A stretch of 64,000 nt of DNA. Source: CAVPDA01 sp963702495. GTDB taxonomy: Bacteria > Pseudomonadota > Gammaproteobacteria > Burkholderiales > Rhodocyclaceae. Below, piece after piece: positions 56,728-64,000 of this stretch. Positions within the stretch are counted from its first letter, which is position 1. The number at the start of each line of letters is the position of its first letter. Where the stretch lies: contig CAVPDA010000015.1 in NCBI GenBank assembly GCA_963702495.1, forward strand, positions 1-64,000, written 5' to 3'. The notes beneath the pieces were generated by a model. That model was given only the letters and a program-made list of their open reading frames with translations. It did not search any database and had not been told where the DNA came from. Position numbers and translations under genes: made by a program.

Positions 56728-57165
56728 ATGCGACTGAACAAGCTCAAACCTGCCGCCGGCTCCAAGCACCCTGCGCGACGCGTCGGCCGCGGCATCGGGT
56801 CGGGTCTCGGCAAGACTGCGGGGCGCGGTCACAAAGGCCAGAAGTCCCGTTCCGGCGGCTTCCACAAGACCGGTTTCGAGGGCGGTCAGATGCCGCTGCA
56901 GCGGCGCCTGCCCAAGCGCGGCTTCCTCTCGCTCACGCGTGCGTTCAACGCCGAGGTGCGCCTGTCCGATCTGGAGCGCATGCCGGTGGACGAGATCGAT
57001 CTCCTGGCGCTGCAGCAGGCCGGCGTGGTGCCGGGGCTCGCGCTGTCGGCGAAGGTGATCCTCTCGGGCAAGCTCACGCGCAAGGTCACCCTGCGCGGCG
57101 TGGGCGCGACCAAAGGCGCCAAGCTCGCCATCGAAGCGGCCGGCGGCACCGTCGTAACCGAATAA
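56728..57165 (+). CDS. rplO: 50S ribosomal protein L15
   Basis: A 145-residue late-assembly protein: the Gly/Lys/Arg-rich N-terminus KHPARRVGRGIGSGLGKTAG and GGQMPLQRRLPKRGF are typical. Confidence 0.97.
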   Translation: MRLNKLKPAAGSKHPARRVGRGIGSGLGKTAGRGHKGQKSRSGGFHKTGFEGGQMPLQRRLPKRGFLSLTRAFNAEVRLSDLERMPVDEIDLLALQQAGVVPGLALSAKVILSGKLTRKVTLRGVGATKGAKLAIEAAGGTVVTE

Positions 57166-57178
57166 CAGGATCCGACCC

Positions 57179-58507
57179 TTGGCCAACGTCCCCGCTGCAA
57201 CCGTCGGCAAGACCGGCAAGTTCGGCGATCTCAAGCGCCGGCTGCTGTTTCTGCTCGGTGCGATGGTTGTCTATCGCATCGGCGCGCACATCCCGGTGCC
57301 CGGCATCGACCCGGTGCGCCTGTCCGAGCTGTTCCAGGGGCAGCAGGGCGGCATCCTCGGTGTCTTCAACCTGTTCTCGGGCGGCGCGCTGTCGCGCTTC
57401 ACCATCTTCGCCCTGGGAATCATGCCGTACATCTCGGCATCGATCATCATGCAGCTTCTGACCGTCGCCGTGCCTTCCCTCGAAGCGATCAAGAAGGAAG
57501 GCGAGGCAGGCAGGCGCAAGATCACGCAGTACACGCGCTACGGCACGGTGGGGCTGGCACTGTTCCAGTCGTTGGGCATGGCCGTGGCGATCGAGGCGCA
57601 GGCCGGGTTGGTACTGGATCCCGGCTTCATGTTCCGCCTCACCACCGTGGCGACGCTGGTCACCGGTACCATGTTCATCATGTGGCTGGGCGAGCAGATC
57701 ACTGAACGCGGCCTCGGCAACGGCATCTCGCTCATCATTTTCGCCGGCATCGCGGCGGGGTTGCCCAACGCCATCGGCGGGCTGCTGGAATTGGTGCGCA
57801 CCGGCGCCATGCACCCGATTACTGCGATCTTCATCGTCGCCCTGGTGATTCTGGTGACCGCCTTCGTCGTCTTCGTCGAGCGCGGACAGCGCAAGATACT
57901 GGTGAATTACGCCAAGCGCCAGATCGGCAACAAGATCTACGGCGGGCAGCCTTCGCATCTGCCGCTCAAGCTCAACATGTCGGGCGTGATTCCGCCGATC
58001 TTCGCTTCCTCGATCATCCTGTTCCCGGCGACGGTGGCGGGCTGGTTCGGCGCGTCGGAGGGCATGAGCTGGCTGAAGGACATCGCCGCCACCCTGTCGC
58101 CAGGGCAGCCGATCTACGTCATCCTGTATGCGGCCGCCATCATCTTCTTCTGCTTCTTCTACACGGCTCTGGTTTTCAACTCCAAGGAAACGGCGGACAA
58201 CCTGAAGAAGAGCGGCGCGTTCGTCCCCGGTATCCGCCCCGGTGACCAGACCGGACGCTACATCGACAAGATCCTCATGCGCCTTACGCTCGCCGGCGCG
58301 ATCTACGTGACGCTGGTTTGCCTGCTGCCGGAGTTCATGATCCTGAAGTGGAACGTGCCGTTCTATTTCGGCGGCACAAGTCTTCTCATCATTGTCGTCG
58401 TGACCATGGACTTCATGTCGCAGGTCCAGGCCTACGTCATGTCGCACCAGTACGAGAGCCTGCTCAAGAAGGCCAATTTCAAGGGTGCGGGATTCCCGAG
58501 CAGGTAG
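57179..58507 (+). CDS. secY: Preprotein translocase subunit SecY
   Basis: A 442-residue protein-conducting channel with ten membrane spans. The plug region GGALSRFTIFALGIMPYISASI and the cytoplasmic loops with QRKILVNYAKRQIG and PGIRPGDQT are standard. It starts at TTG 57179 with AGGAT upstream, an uncommon start also used by rplJ here. Confidence 0.96.
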   Translation: MANVPAATVGKTGKFGDLKRRLLFLLGAMVVYRIGAHIPVPGIDPVRLSELFQGQQGGILGVFNLFSGGALSRFTIFALGIMPYISASIIMQLLTVAVPSLEAIKKEGEAGRRKITQYTRYGTVGLALFQSLGMAVAIEAQAGLVLDPGFMFRLTTVATLVTGTMFIMWLGEQITERGLGNGISLIIFAGIAAGLPNAIGGLLELVRTGAMHPITAIFIVALVILVTAFVVFVERGQRKILVNYAKRQIGNKIYGGQPSHLPLKLNMSGVIPPIFASSIILFPATVAGWFGASEGMSWLKDIAATLSPGQPIYVILYAAAIIFFCFFYTALVFNSKETADNLKKSGAFVPGIRPGDQTGRYIDKILMRLTLAGAIYVTLVCLLPEFMILKWNVPFYFGGTSLLIIVVVTMDFMSQVQAYVMSHQYESLLKKANFKGAGFPSR

Positions 58508-58521
58508 GGGTTCCCGATTTT

Positions 58522-58740
58522 ATGTCGAAGGAAGACTACATCGAAATGCAGGGCGAGGTCGTCGAGACTTTGCCCAATGCAACCTTCAAGGTGAAGCTGG
58601 AAAACGGACACGTGGTGTTGGGTCACATCTCCGGAAAGATGCGCATGCATTACATCCGCATTCTGCCGGGAGACAAGGTGACGGTGCAGTTGACGCCCTA
58701 CGACCTGACCAAGGGCCGCATCGTCTTCCGCGCCAAGTAG
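58522..58740 (+). CDS. infA: Translation initiation factor IF-1
   Basis: A 72-residue OB-fold factor that blocks the A site: MSKEDYIEMQGEVVETLPNATFKV and MHYIRILPGDKVTVQLTPYDLTKGRI. ATG 58522 by homology; the ribosome site is weak. Confidence 0.96.
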   Translation: MSKEDYIEMQGEVVETLPNATFKVKLENGHVVLGHISGKMRMHYIRILPGDKVTVQLTPYDLTKGRIVFRAK

Positions 58741-58780
58741 GGGCGAGCAGCAAACAAGCAGAGGTTCTCGGGAGAACATT

Positions 58781-58894
58781 ATGAAAGTGCACGCTTCGGT
58801 CAAGCGGATGTGCCGCAAGTGCAAGATCATCCGTCGCAACGGCGTGGTACGCGTGATTTGCGCCGACCCGCGCCACAAGCAGCGTCAGGGTTGA
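58781..58894 (+). CDS. rpmJ: 50S ribosomal protein L36
   Basis: A 37-residue protein (MKVHASVKRMCRKCKIIRRN...). It is the zinc-binding (C+) type, with C11, C14, C27 and H33. GGGAGAAC precedes ATG 58781. Its stop codon lies in the -35 of the next promoter. Confidence 0.97.
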   Translation: MKVHASVKRMCRKCKIIRRNGVVRVICADPRHKQRQG

Positions 58895-58919
58895 TCGCAA
58901 CAGTCTGTTCGACTACAAT
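58891..58919 (+). promoter_or_regulatory. Sigma-70 promoter of the alpha operon
   Basis: TTGATC (58891-58896), 17 bases, TACAAT (58914-58919), 40 bases before rpsM. The -35 contains the rpmJ stop codon. A short TTTCG/CGAAA stem follows in the leader, where the S4 feedback site would be expected. Confidence 0.7.
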
Positions 58920-58958
58920 TAAAAGTTTCGCTTTTCGCGTGACGAAAGGTTCTGCCAC

Positions 58959-59324
58959 ATGGCCCGTATCGCAGGGGTAAACATCCCTAACCATCAGCAT
59001 GCCGAGATCGCATTGACTGCGATCTTCGGGGTAGGCCGTTCGCGCGCGCAGAGGATCTGCGATGCGGCGGGCGTGAAACGCAACAGCAAGATGAAAGATC
59101 TGTCCGAGAGCGAACTCGACCGGCTGCGCGAGCAGGTGGGCAAGTTCACCATCGAAGGTGACCTGCGCCGCGAAGTCACGATGAGCATCAAACGGCTGAT
59201 GGATCTCGGCTGCTATCGCGGCGTGCGCCATCGCAAGGGCCTGCCGGTGCGCGGGCAGCGCACGCGCACCAACGCCCGCACACGCAAGGGCCCGCGCAAG
59301 ATGATCTCCGCAGCGAAGAAGTAA
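58959..59324 (+). CDS. rpsM: 30S ribosomal protein S13
   Basis: A 121-residue head protein: MARIAGVNIPNHQHAEIALTAIFGVG and the basic end RGQRTRTNARTRKGPRK. Confidence 0.97.
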   Translation: MARIAGVNIPNHQHAEIALTAIFGVGRSRAQRICDAAGVKRNSKMKDLSESELDRLREQVGKFTIEGDLRREVTMSIKRLMDLGCYRGVRHRKGLPVRGQRTRTNARTRKGPRKMISAAKK

Positions 59325-59339
59325 AGAGGAACCGCCCAT

Positions 59340-59729
59340 ATGGTCAAGACAGCCGCCAAAGTCCGGAAAAAGGTAAAGAAGAACGTCGCCGAGGGCATAG
59401 CCCACGTGCACGCCTCCTTCAACAACACCATCATTACCATCACCGATCGCCAGGGCAACGCCCTCTCGTGGGCAACCTCGGGCGGCGCCGGATTCAAAGG
59501 CTCGCGCAAGAGCACGCCCTTCGCTGCGCAGATTGCGGCCGAAGCCGCCGGCAAGGCGGCCCAGGAATGCGGCGTGAAGAATCTCGAAGTGCGCATCAAG
59601 GGACCCGGTCCCGGCCGCGAGTCGGCGGTGCGTGCGTTGAACGCGCTTGGGCTGAAGATCACCAGCATCACCGATGTCACGCCGATCCCCCACAACGGCT
59701 GTCGTCCGCCGAAACGGCGTCGCATCTGA
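59340..59729 (+). CDS. rpsK: 30S ribosomal protein S11
   Basis: A 129-residue platform protein: AHVHASFNNTIITITDRQGN and ITSITDVTPIPHNGCRPPKRRR. The Asn-Gly near the C-terminus is the site of isoaspartate formation known in this family. Confidence 0.97.
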   Translation: MVKTAAKVRKKVKKNVAEGIAHVHASFNNTIITITDRQGNALSWATSGGAGFKGSRKSTPFAAQIAAEAAGKAAQECGVKNLEVRIKGPGPGRESAVRALNALGLKITSITDVTPIPHNGCRPPKRRRI

Positions 59730-59743
59730 ACAGGAGTTGAAAC

Positions 59744-60373
59744 GTGGCTCGTAATCTCGATCCCAAATGCCGCCAGTGCCGCCGCGAGGGCGAAAAGCTG
59801 TTCCTCAAGGGCGAAAAGTGCTTCACGGACAAGTGCGCCATCGAGCGCCGGTCCTATGCACCCGGCCAGCACGGACAGAAATCGGGGCAGCGGCTCTCCG
59901 GTTTCGGCGTCCAACTGCGCGAGAAGCAGAAGATGCGCCGCACCTATGGGGTGCTTGAGCGCCAGTTTCGCAAGATCTATTTCGAGGCCGAGCGCCGCAA
60001 GGGCCAGACCGGCGAGAATTTGCTGCAACTGCTGGAAGGCCGGCTGGACAACATCGCCTATCGCATGGGTTTTGGCGCCTCCCGTTCCGAAGCCCGGCAA
60101 CTGGTGCGCCACAACGGCGTCCTGGTGAATGGCAAGCGTGTGAACATTCCGTCGTACGGACTGCGTCCGGGCGACAACGTCGAACTGTCCGACAAAGCGA
60201 AGCAGCATCTGCGCGTCAAGGCCGCCCTACAGGCTGCCGAGTCCCGCGGATTCCCCGAGTGGCTGGAAGTGGACGCCAAGGCCGGCAAGGGCGTGTTCAA
60301 GCAGTACCCGCAGCGCGCCGACCTGTCGGCGACCATCAACGAAAGCCTGGTGGTCGAGTTGTATTCGCGCTAA
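59744..60373 (+). CDS. rpsD: 30S ribosomal protein S4
   Basis: A 209-residue primary 16S-binding protein and likely repressor of this operon. GTG start at 59744; ARNLDPKCRQCRREGEKLFLKGEKC carries a C-x2-C ... C-x4-C pattern, so it may bind zinc, as some S4 proteins do. The S4 domain RLDNIAYRMGFGASRSEARQLV is intact. Confidence 0.97.
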   Translation: MARNLDPKCRQCRREGEKLFLKGEKCFTDKCAIERRSYAPGQHGQKSGQRLSGFGVQLREKQKMRRTYGVLERQFRKIYFEAERRKGQTGENLLQLLEGRLDNIAYRMGFGASRSEARQLVRHNGVLVNGKRVNIPSYGLRPGDNVELSDKAKQHLRVKAALQAAESRGFPEWLEVDAKAGKGVFKQYPQRADLSATINESLVVELYSR

Positions 60374-60409
60374 GCCGCGCTCCCACGCAACGGAACTCGA
60401 GGATTGCCG

Positions 60410-61390
60410 ATGCAAGCTACATCCCTTCTCAAACCGCGCATCATTGACGTCCAGAACATTTCGCCGGTGCATGCCCGCGTGGTGATGGAACCGTTCGAGC
60501 GCGGCTACGGCCATACGCTGGGCAACGCCCTGCGTCGCATCCTGCTGTCGTCGATGCCGGGCTATGCGCCGACTGAAGTGAATATCGACGGTGTGCTGCA
60601 CGAGTATTCGACATTGGACGGCGTGCGCGAGGACGTGGTTAACCTCCTGCTCAATCTGAAGGGCGTAGTGCTCAAGCTGCACAACCGCTCCGAAGCCATG
60701 CTCTCGCTCGCCAAGGATGGCGAAGGCGTCGTGACGGCGGGCGATATCGAGATCACCCACGATGTCGAGATCATCAATCCAGATCACGTCATCGCCCATC
60801 TCGCACCCGGCGGCAAGCTGGCGATGCAGATCAAGGTGGAATCGGGGCGCGGCTACGTGCCGGGCAACGTGCGTCCTCAATCGGGCGAGACCAAGGGCAT
60901 CGGCCGCGTAGTGCTGGACGCCTCCTTCAGTCCGGTGCGCCGGGTCAGCTATCAGGTCGAAGCCGCGCGCGTCGAGCAGCGTACCGACCTCGACAAGCTG
61001 ATCATGGACATCGAGACCAACGGCGCCGTGGAGCCGGAAGAGGCGATCCGTTATGCCGCACGCATCCTGATGGATCAGCTTTCCGTGTTCGCCGATCTCG
61101 AAGGTACGCCGATTTCCGTGGAAATGGCTTCCAAGCCGTCGCAGGTGGATCCGATCCTGCTGCGGCCGGTGGACGACCTGGAACTCACGGTGCGCTCGGC
61201 CAACTGCCTCAAGGCCGAGAACATCTATTACATCGGCGACCTGATTCAGCGCACCGAAACCGAGCTGCTGAAGACGCCCAACCTGGGGCGCAAGTCGCTC
61301 AACGAGATCAAGGAAGTGCTCGCGTCGCGCGGCCTGACCCTCGGCATGAAATTGGAAAATTGGCCGCCCGCTGGCTTGGAAAAGCTGTGA
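60410..61390 (+). CDS. rpoA: RNA polymerase alpha subunit
   Basis: A 326-residue subunit. The N-terminal dimerisation domain (VVMEPFERGYGHTLGNALRRILLSS) and the C-terminal domain that contacts UP elements and activators (ELTVRSANCLKAENIYYIGDL, NLGRKSLNEIKEVL) are complete. ATG 60410 is preferred to an in-frame TTG two codons before it; GAGGA lies seven bases upstream. Confidence 0.98.
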   Translation: MQATSLLKPRIIDVQNISPVHARVVMEPFERGYGHTLGNALRRILLSSMPGYAPTEVNIDGVLHEYSTLDGVREDVVNLLLNLKGVVLKLHNRSEAMLSLAKDGEGVVTAGDIEITHDVEIINPDHVIAHLAPGGKLAMQIKVESGRGYVPGNVRPQSGETKGIGRVVLDASFSPVRRVSYQVEAARVEQRTDLDKLIMDIETNGAVEPEEAIRYAARILMDQLSVFADLEGTPISVEMASKPSQVDPILLRPVDDLELTVRSANCLKAENIYYIGDLIQRTETELLKTPNLGRKSLNEIKEVLASRGLTLGMKLENWPPAGLEKL

Positions 61391-61419
61391 GCGGACGACA
61401 TCACGAATAGAGGTTTGAA

Positions 61420-61815
61420 ATGCGCCACCGTCACGGACTGAGAAAACTCAACCGCACCTCCTCGCACCGGCAGGCCATGCTGCGCAACATGACCAACTCG
61501 CTGCTGCGTCATGAGGCGATCCGGACCACGCTGCCCAAGGCCAAGGAGTTGCGCCGCGTCGTCGAGCCCATCATCACGCTGGGCAAGAAGCCGAGCCTGG
61601 CCAACCGCCGCCTCGCCTTCAACCGCCTGCGCGACCGCGAGATGGTGGTGAAGGTGTTCGACGAACTCGGGCCGCGCTATGCGAGCCGCAACGGCGGCTA
61701 TCTGCGCATCCTCAAGTTCGGCTTCCGTGTCGGCGATAATGCGCCGATGGCACTGGTCGAATTGATGGACCGCCCGGCGCCGACGGAAGCGGCCCAGGCG
61801 CCCGCCGTCGAATAG
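61420..61815 (+). CDS. rplQ: 50S ribosomal protein L17
   Basis: A 131-residue tunnel-exit protein: MRHRHGLRKLNRTSSHRQAMLRNM. Last gene of the alpha operon, followed by a strong terminator. Confidence 0.97.
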   Translation: MRHRHGLRKLNRTSSHRQAMLRNMTNSLLRHEAIRTTLPKAKELRRVVEPIITLGKKPSLANRRLAFNRLRDREMVVKVFDELGPRYASRNGGYLRILKFGFRVGDNAPMALVELMDRPAPTEAAQAPAVE

Positions 61816-61832
61816 CACAGCCGCATCACAAG

Positions 61833-61860
61833 AAAAGCCGGGCAGCGCCCGGCTTTTTTT
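61833..61860 (+). terminator. Terminator of the alpha operon
   Basis: AAAGCCGGGC / GCCCGGCTTT with loop AGC, followed by a run of T. The A-run on the other side makes it usable for the leftward fpr gene as well, so it probably works in both directions. Confidence 0.9.
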
Positions 61861-61875
61861 CGCCGCGCCATTTTG

Positions 61876-62316
61876 CTACCAGAGATTCTCCAGCGCCAGA
61901 TGTCCAGGCTGTCCGCGGCGTGACAGCGAGAAGCCGCGCGAAAGAAGCAGTTCGCGGGTGTCTTCCACCATCTCGGGATTGCCGCAGATCATGATGCGGG
62001 CCCGTTCCTGGCACAGCGGCAGTCCGGCAGCGCGTTCGAGCTCGCCGCTTTTCAGCCTGGCCAGGCGGCTCGTAAACTCTCCACCGGGAACGACGATGGA
62101 ATAGAACTCGAGGTGCTCGTCGTAGGGTGCGGAGACGATGGAATAGGCGCGCCAGACGATCCCCCCTTCGTCGGTTCTCACGCCGAGCCGGGCGAACTGG
62201 CCGGCGACGAAGCGGAAGCTCCGGTGGCGGGTGGTCTTGAACGAGAACAGACTGGGCGTCCATGCCCGGACCTCGGTGACGCGCTCGACGGTGTATCTGT
62301 CTGCGGCTGGGTTCAT
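61876..62316 (-). pseudogene. fpr: Ferredoxin-NADP reductase with internal in-frame deletion
   Basis: A 146-codon frame where a normal Fpr has about 258. The FAD-binding half is present (SFRFVAGQFARLGV, RAYSIVSAP, FYSIVVPGGEFTSRL) and so is the C-terminal end (RIMICGNPEMVEDTRELL, GQPGHLALENLW). The sequence jumps directly from LKSGE to LERAAGLPL, so the NADP-binding domain with its Gly-Thr-Gly motif is absent. GGCGAGCTC at the junction fits deletion between two short repeats. The reading frame is kept. It cannot be a working NADP reductase as it stands. RBS GGAGCAAGG precedes ATG 62316. It lies 44 bases after cysN, same strand. Confidence 0.75.
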
Positions 62317-62360
62317 GCCTTGCTCCGACTGGATTCGAGGGCCTTCGGCGCGGCGCCGAT

Positions 62361-63632
62361 TCAGAGGATCATGCCGGCGCCGGCGGTGTTGTTGCTGGCT
62401 TCGTCGATCACGACGAAAGCACCGGTGGCCCGGTTCTCGGCGTAACGATCGACGCACAGGGGCTGTGCCAGCTTGAAGGAAACCCTGGCGATGTCGTTCA
62501 TCTGCAGGCGGCCGGCAGTGTGATGCTCCAGCGTATTGACGTCGAGCCGGTGCGCGATGCCCGCCACCAGCGCTTTCGTCTCCCGCGACGTGTGGCGGAT
62601 CAGGTACCTGCGATTGAGATCGAGCGGGGCCTCGCTGAGCCAGCATACGATCGCATCGATTTGTCGCGTTACGCGCGGCGCCTGGTCCGCCTTGACGATC
62701 ATGTCGCCGCGCGAGACGTCGATGTCGTCCTCCAGCAGCAGGGTCACCGACTGTTCGCTGACGGCCCGCGGCAACTGCCGGTCGAGGATGCGGATGTCCC
62801 TGACCCGGCTGGTGACGCCGGCCGGAATCACCTGGACCTGATCGCCGATCGCGACTGCGCCCGATTCGATACGCCCCATGTAGCCCCTGAAATCGTGCTG
62901 CTCCGGCGTCTGGGGGCGGCACACGTACTGTACGGGCAGGCGCAACGGCTCGGCTCGCCCGCCGTGTGCGGTCAACGCCGCTTCGAGAGTCTCCAGCAGG
63001 GTCGGTCCCGCGTACCACGGGAGGTGGACGCCGCGCTCGACCACCATGTCGCCGTTTAGCGCCGACAGCGGGATGAAGCGCACGTCGTCGCGGCCGAGGC
63101 GGGCGGCGAAATCCCCGTACTCGGCGCGGATGCGGTCGAACACCGCCGGCGAGTAATCGACCAGGTCCATCTTGTTCACTGCCACCACGACGTGCGGTAT
63201 GCCGAGCAGGTGGGCGATGTAGGAATGGCGGCGCGTCTGGGTCAGCACGCCCTTGCGCGCGTCGATCAGGATGATGGCGAGGTCCGCGGTGGATGCTGCC
63301 GTCACCATGTTGCGGGTGTACTGCTCGTGGCCGGGCGCGTCGGCGATGATGTACTTGCGCGTGCCGGTGGAGAAGTAGCGATAGGCCACGTCGATGGTGA
63401 TGCCCTGTTCGCGCTCCGCCTGCAGGCCGTCGGTAAGCAGCGACAGGTCAGCCGCTTCGAGGCCGCGCCTGCGCGAGGTGCGTTCGATGGCGTGCAGCGT
63501 ATCGGCGAGGATGGCTTTGGTGTCGTAGAGCAGGCGCCCGATCAGCGTGCTCTTGCCGTCGTCGACGCTGCCGCAGGTGAGAAAGCGCAGCAGGCCGTTG
63601 TCGATTTCGGGAAGTCGTTCTATTGCAGACAT
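62361..63632 (-). CDS. cysN: Sulfate adenylyltransferase subunit 1
   Basis: A 423-residue GTPase subunit of ATP sulfurylase that, with CysD, makes adenylylsulfate for sulfate assimilation. GSVDDGKSTL (P loop, residues 21-30), DAPGHEQYTRNM and NKMD are present, followed by two beta-barrel domains. There is no fused CysC kinase domain. Seventy-nine bases after cysD. Confidence 0.95.
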   Translation of the reverse strand: MSAIERLPEIDNGLLRFLTCGSVDDGKSTLIGRLLYDTKAILADTLHAIERTSRRRGLEAADLSLLTDGLQAEREQGITIDVAYRYFSTGTRKYIIADAPGHEQYTRNMVTAASTADLAIILIDARKGVLTQTRRHSYIAHLLGIPHVVVAVNKMDLVDYSPAVFDRIRAEYGDFAARLGRDDVRFIPLSALNGDMVVERGVHLPWYAGPTLLETLEAALTAHGGRAEPLRLPVQYVCRPQTPEQHDFRGYMGRIESGAVAIGDQVQVIPAGVTSRVRDIRILDRQLPRAVSEQSVTLLLEDDIDVSRGDMIVKADQAPRVTRQIDAIVCWLSEAPLDLNRRYLIRHTSRETKALVAGIAHRLDVNTLEHHTAGRLQMNDIARVSFKLAQPLCVDRYAENRATGAFVVIDEASNNTAGAGMIL

Positions 63633-63711
63633 ATCGTTTCCTCGACCGCGGAGGACGCGAGCCGCTCGCTGCGCCGGTTGTCCGCGGGTTCATGGGGTCC
63701 ATGGCGTCGAA

Positions 63712-64000
63712 CTAGAAGTAGCCTTCCTTCTTGCGCCGCTCCATCGATGCCTCGGAGGTCTGGTCGTCGAGGCGCGTCGCGCCGCGTTCCGTGACCGTAG
63801 TCAGTGCCGTTTCGTCGATGATCTGCGCGATGGTGTCGGCGTCCGATTGGACCGCCGCGGTGCACGTGATATCGCCCACCGTGCGGAAGCGCACCCTCAG
63901 GTGCTCCACAATTTCGGCGTCGCGCGCCGGGGTCAGATCGGTGACCGGTTGCAGCAGTGCGCCGCGGCGCACCACGCGGCGGCGGTGGGCGAAGTAGATC
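63712..64000 (-). CDS. cysD: Sulfate adenylyltransferase subunit 2, C-terminal part
   Basis: The last 96 codons of CysD, cut by the window edge. RRGALLQPVTDL, VRFRTVGDITCTAAVQSDA, ERGATRLDDQTSEASMERRKKEGYF is the usual C-terminus, read here in segments. The catalytic PP-loop lies outside the window. Confidence 0.93.
   Translation of the reverse strand, partial: IYFAHRRRVVRRGALLQPVTDLTPARDAEIVEHLRVRFRTVGDITCTAAVQSDADTIAQIIDETALTTVTERGATRLDDQTSEASMERRKKEGYF

Overview
The window looks like chromosome of a high-GC betaproteobacterium, most likely Rhodocyclales and close to 'Candidatus Accumulibacter'. The grounds are the gene order hemA-prfA-prmC, tRNA(Tyr)-tRNA(Gly)-tRNA(Thr)-tuf-tRNA(Trp)-secE-nusG-rplKAJL-rpoBC, rpsLG-fusA-tuf and S10-spc-alpha, a complete cluster for glyoxylate assimilation of the 3-hydroxypropionate bi-cycle type, and sulfur-globule-family proteins. 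The organism name is an inference from content, not a database match.

Layout. 1-9.8 kb is accessory. It holds a DUF72 gene broken by a one-base loss, then a lower-GC, tightly overlapping three-gene module (NurA-type nuclease, HerA-type ATPase, DNA methyltransferase) that is a candidate genome-defence system. Next come an intact ISL3-family insertion sequence with a perfect 8-bp target duplication and a graveyard of decayed transposition genes (TniQ-like, IS1595-like). 9.8-10.2 kb is an orphan receiver-domain protein. 11.0-18.2 kb carries six carbon-metabolism genes in two divergent groups (smtB-smtA-mcl-mch leftward, mct-meh rightward). Together they would convert glyoxylate plus propionyl-CoA to acetyl-CoA and pyruvate. 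18.2-19.1 kb is a decayed DUF3604 gene. 19.2-22.8 kb is a four-gene Mla/Pqi-type lipid transporter operon. 23.1-25.2 kb has a secreted unknown, a membrane-anchored TPR protein and two tandem sulfur-globule-family proteins behind an AT-rich regulatory region.

25.5-61.8 kb is the core information-processing block on the plus strand: hemA-prfA-prmC, four tRNAs, two tuf copies, secE/nusG, all ribosomal proteins of the rif, str, S10, spc and alpha operons, rpoB, rpoC, secY, infA and rpoA. Promoters, attenuator-like hairpins and the final terminator can be seen. The block reads as ordinary except for a frameshift in rpoB, a 117-bp in-frame tandem duplication between prfA and prmC, and a long rpsC tail that overlaps rplP. 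61.9-64.0 kb, leftward, has cysD (cut by the window edge), cysN and an fpr gene that has lost its NADP-binding domain.

Single-base frame breaks occur in rpoB, the DUF72 gene and the DUF3604 remnant. Because rpoB is essential, at least that break is more likely a sequence or assembly error than biology, so the other broken genes should be read with the same caution.
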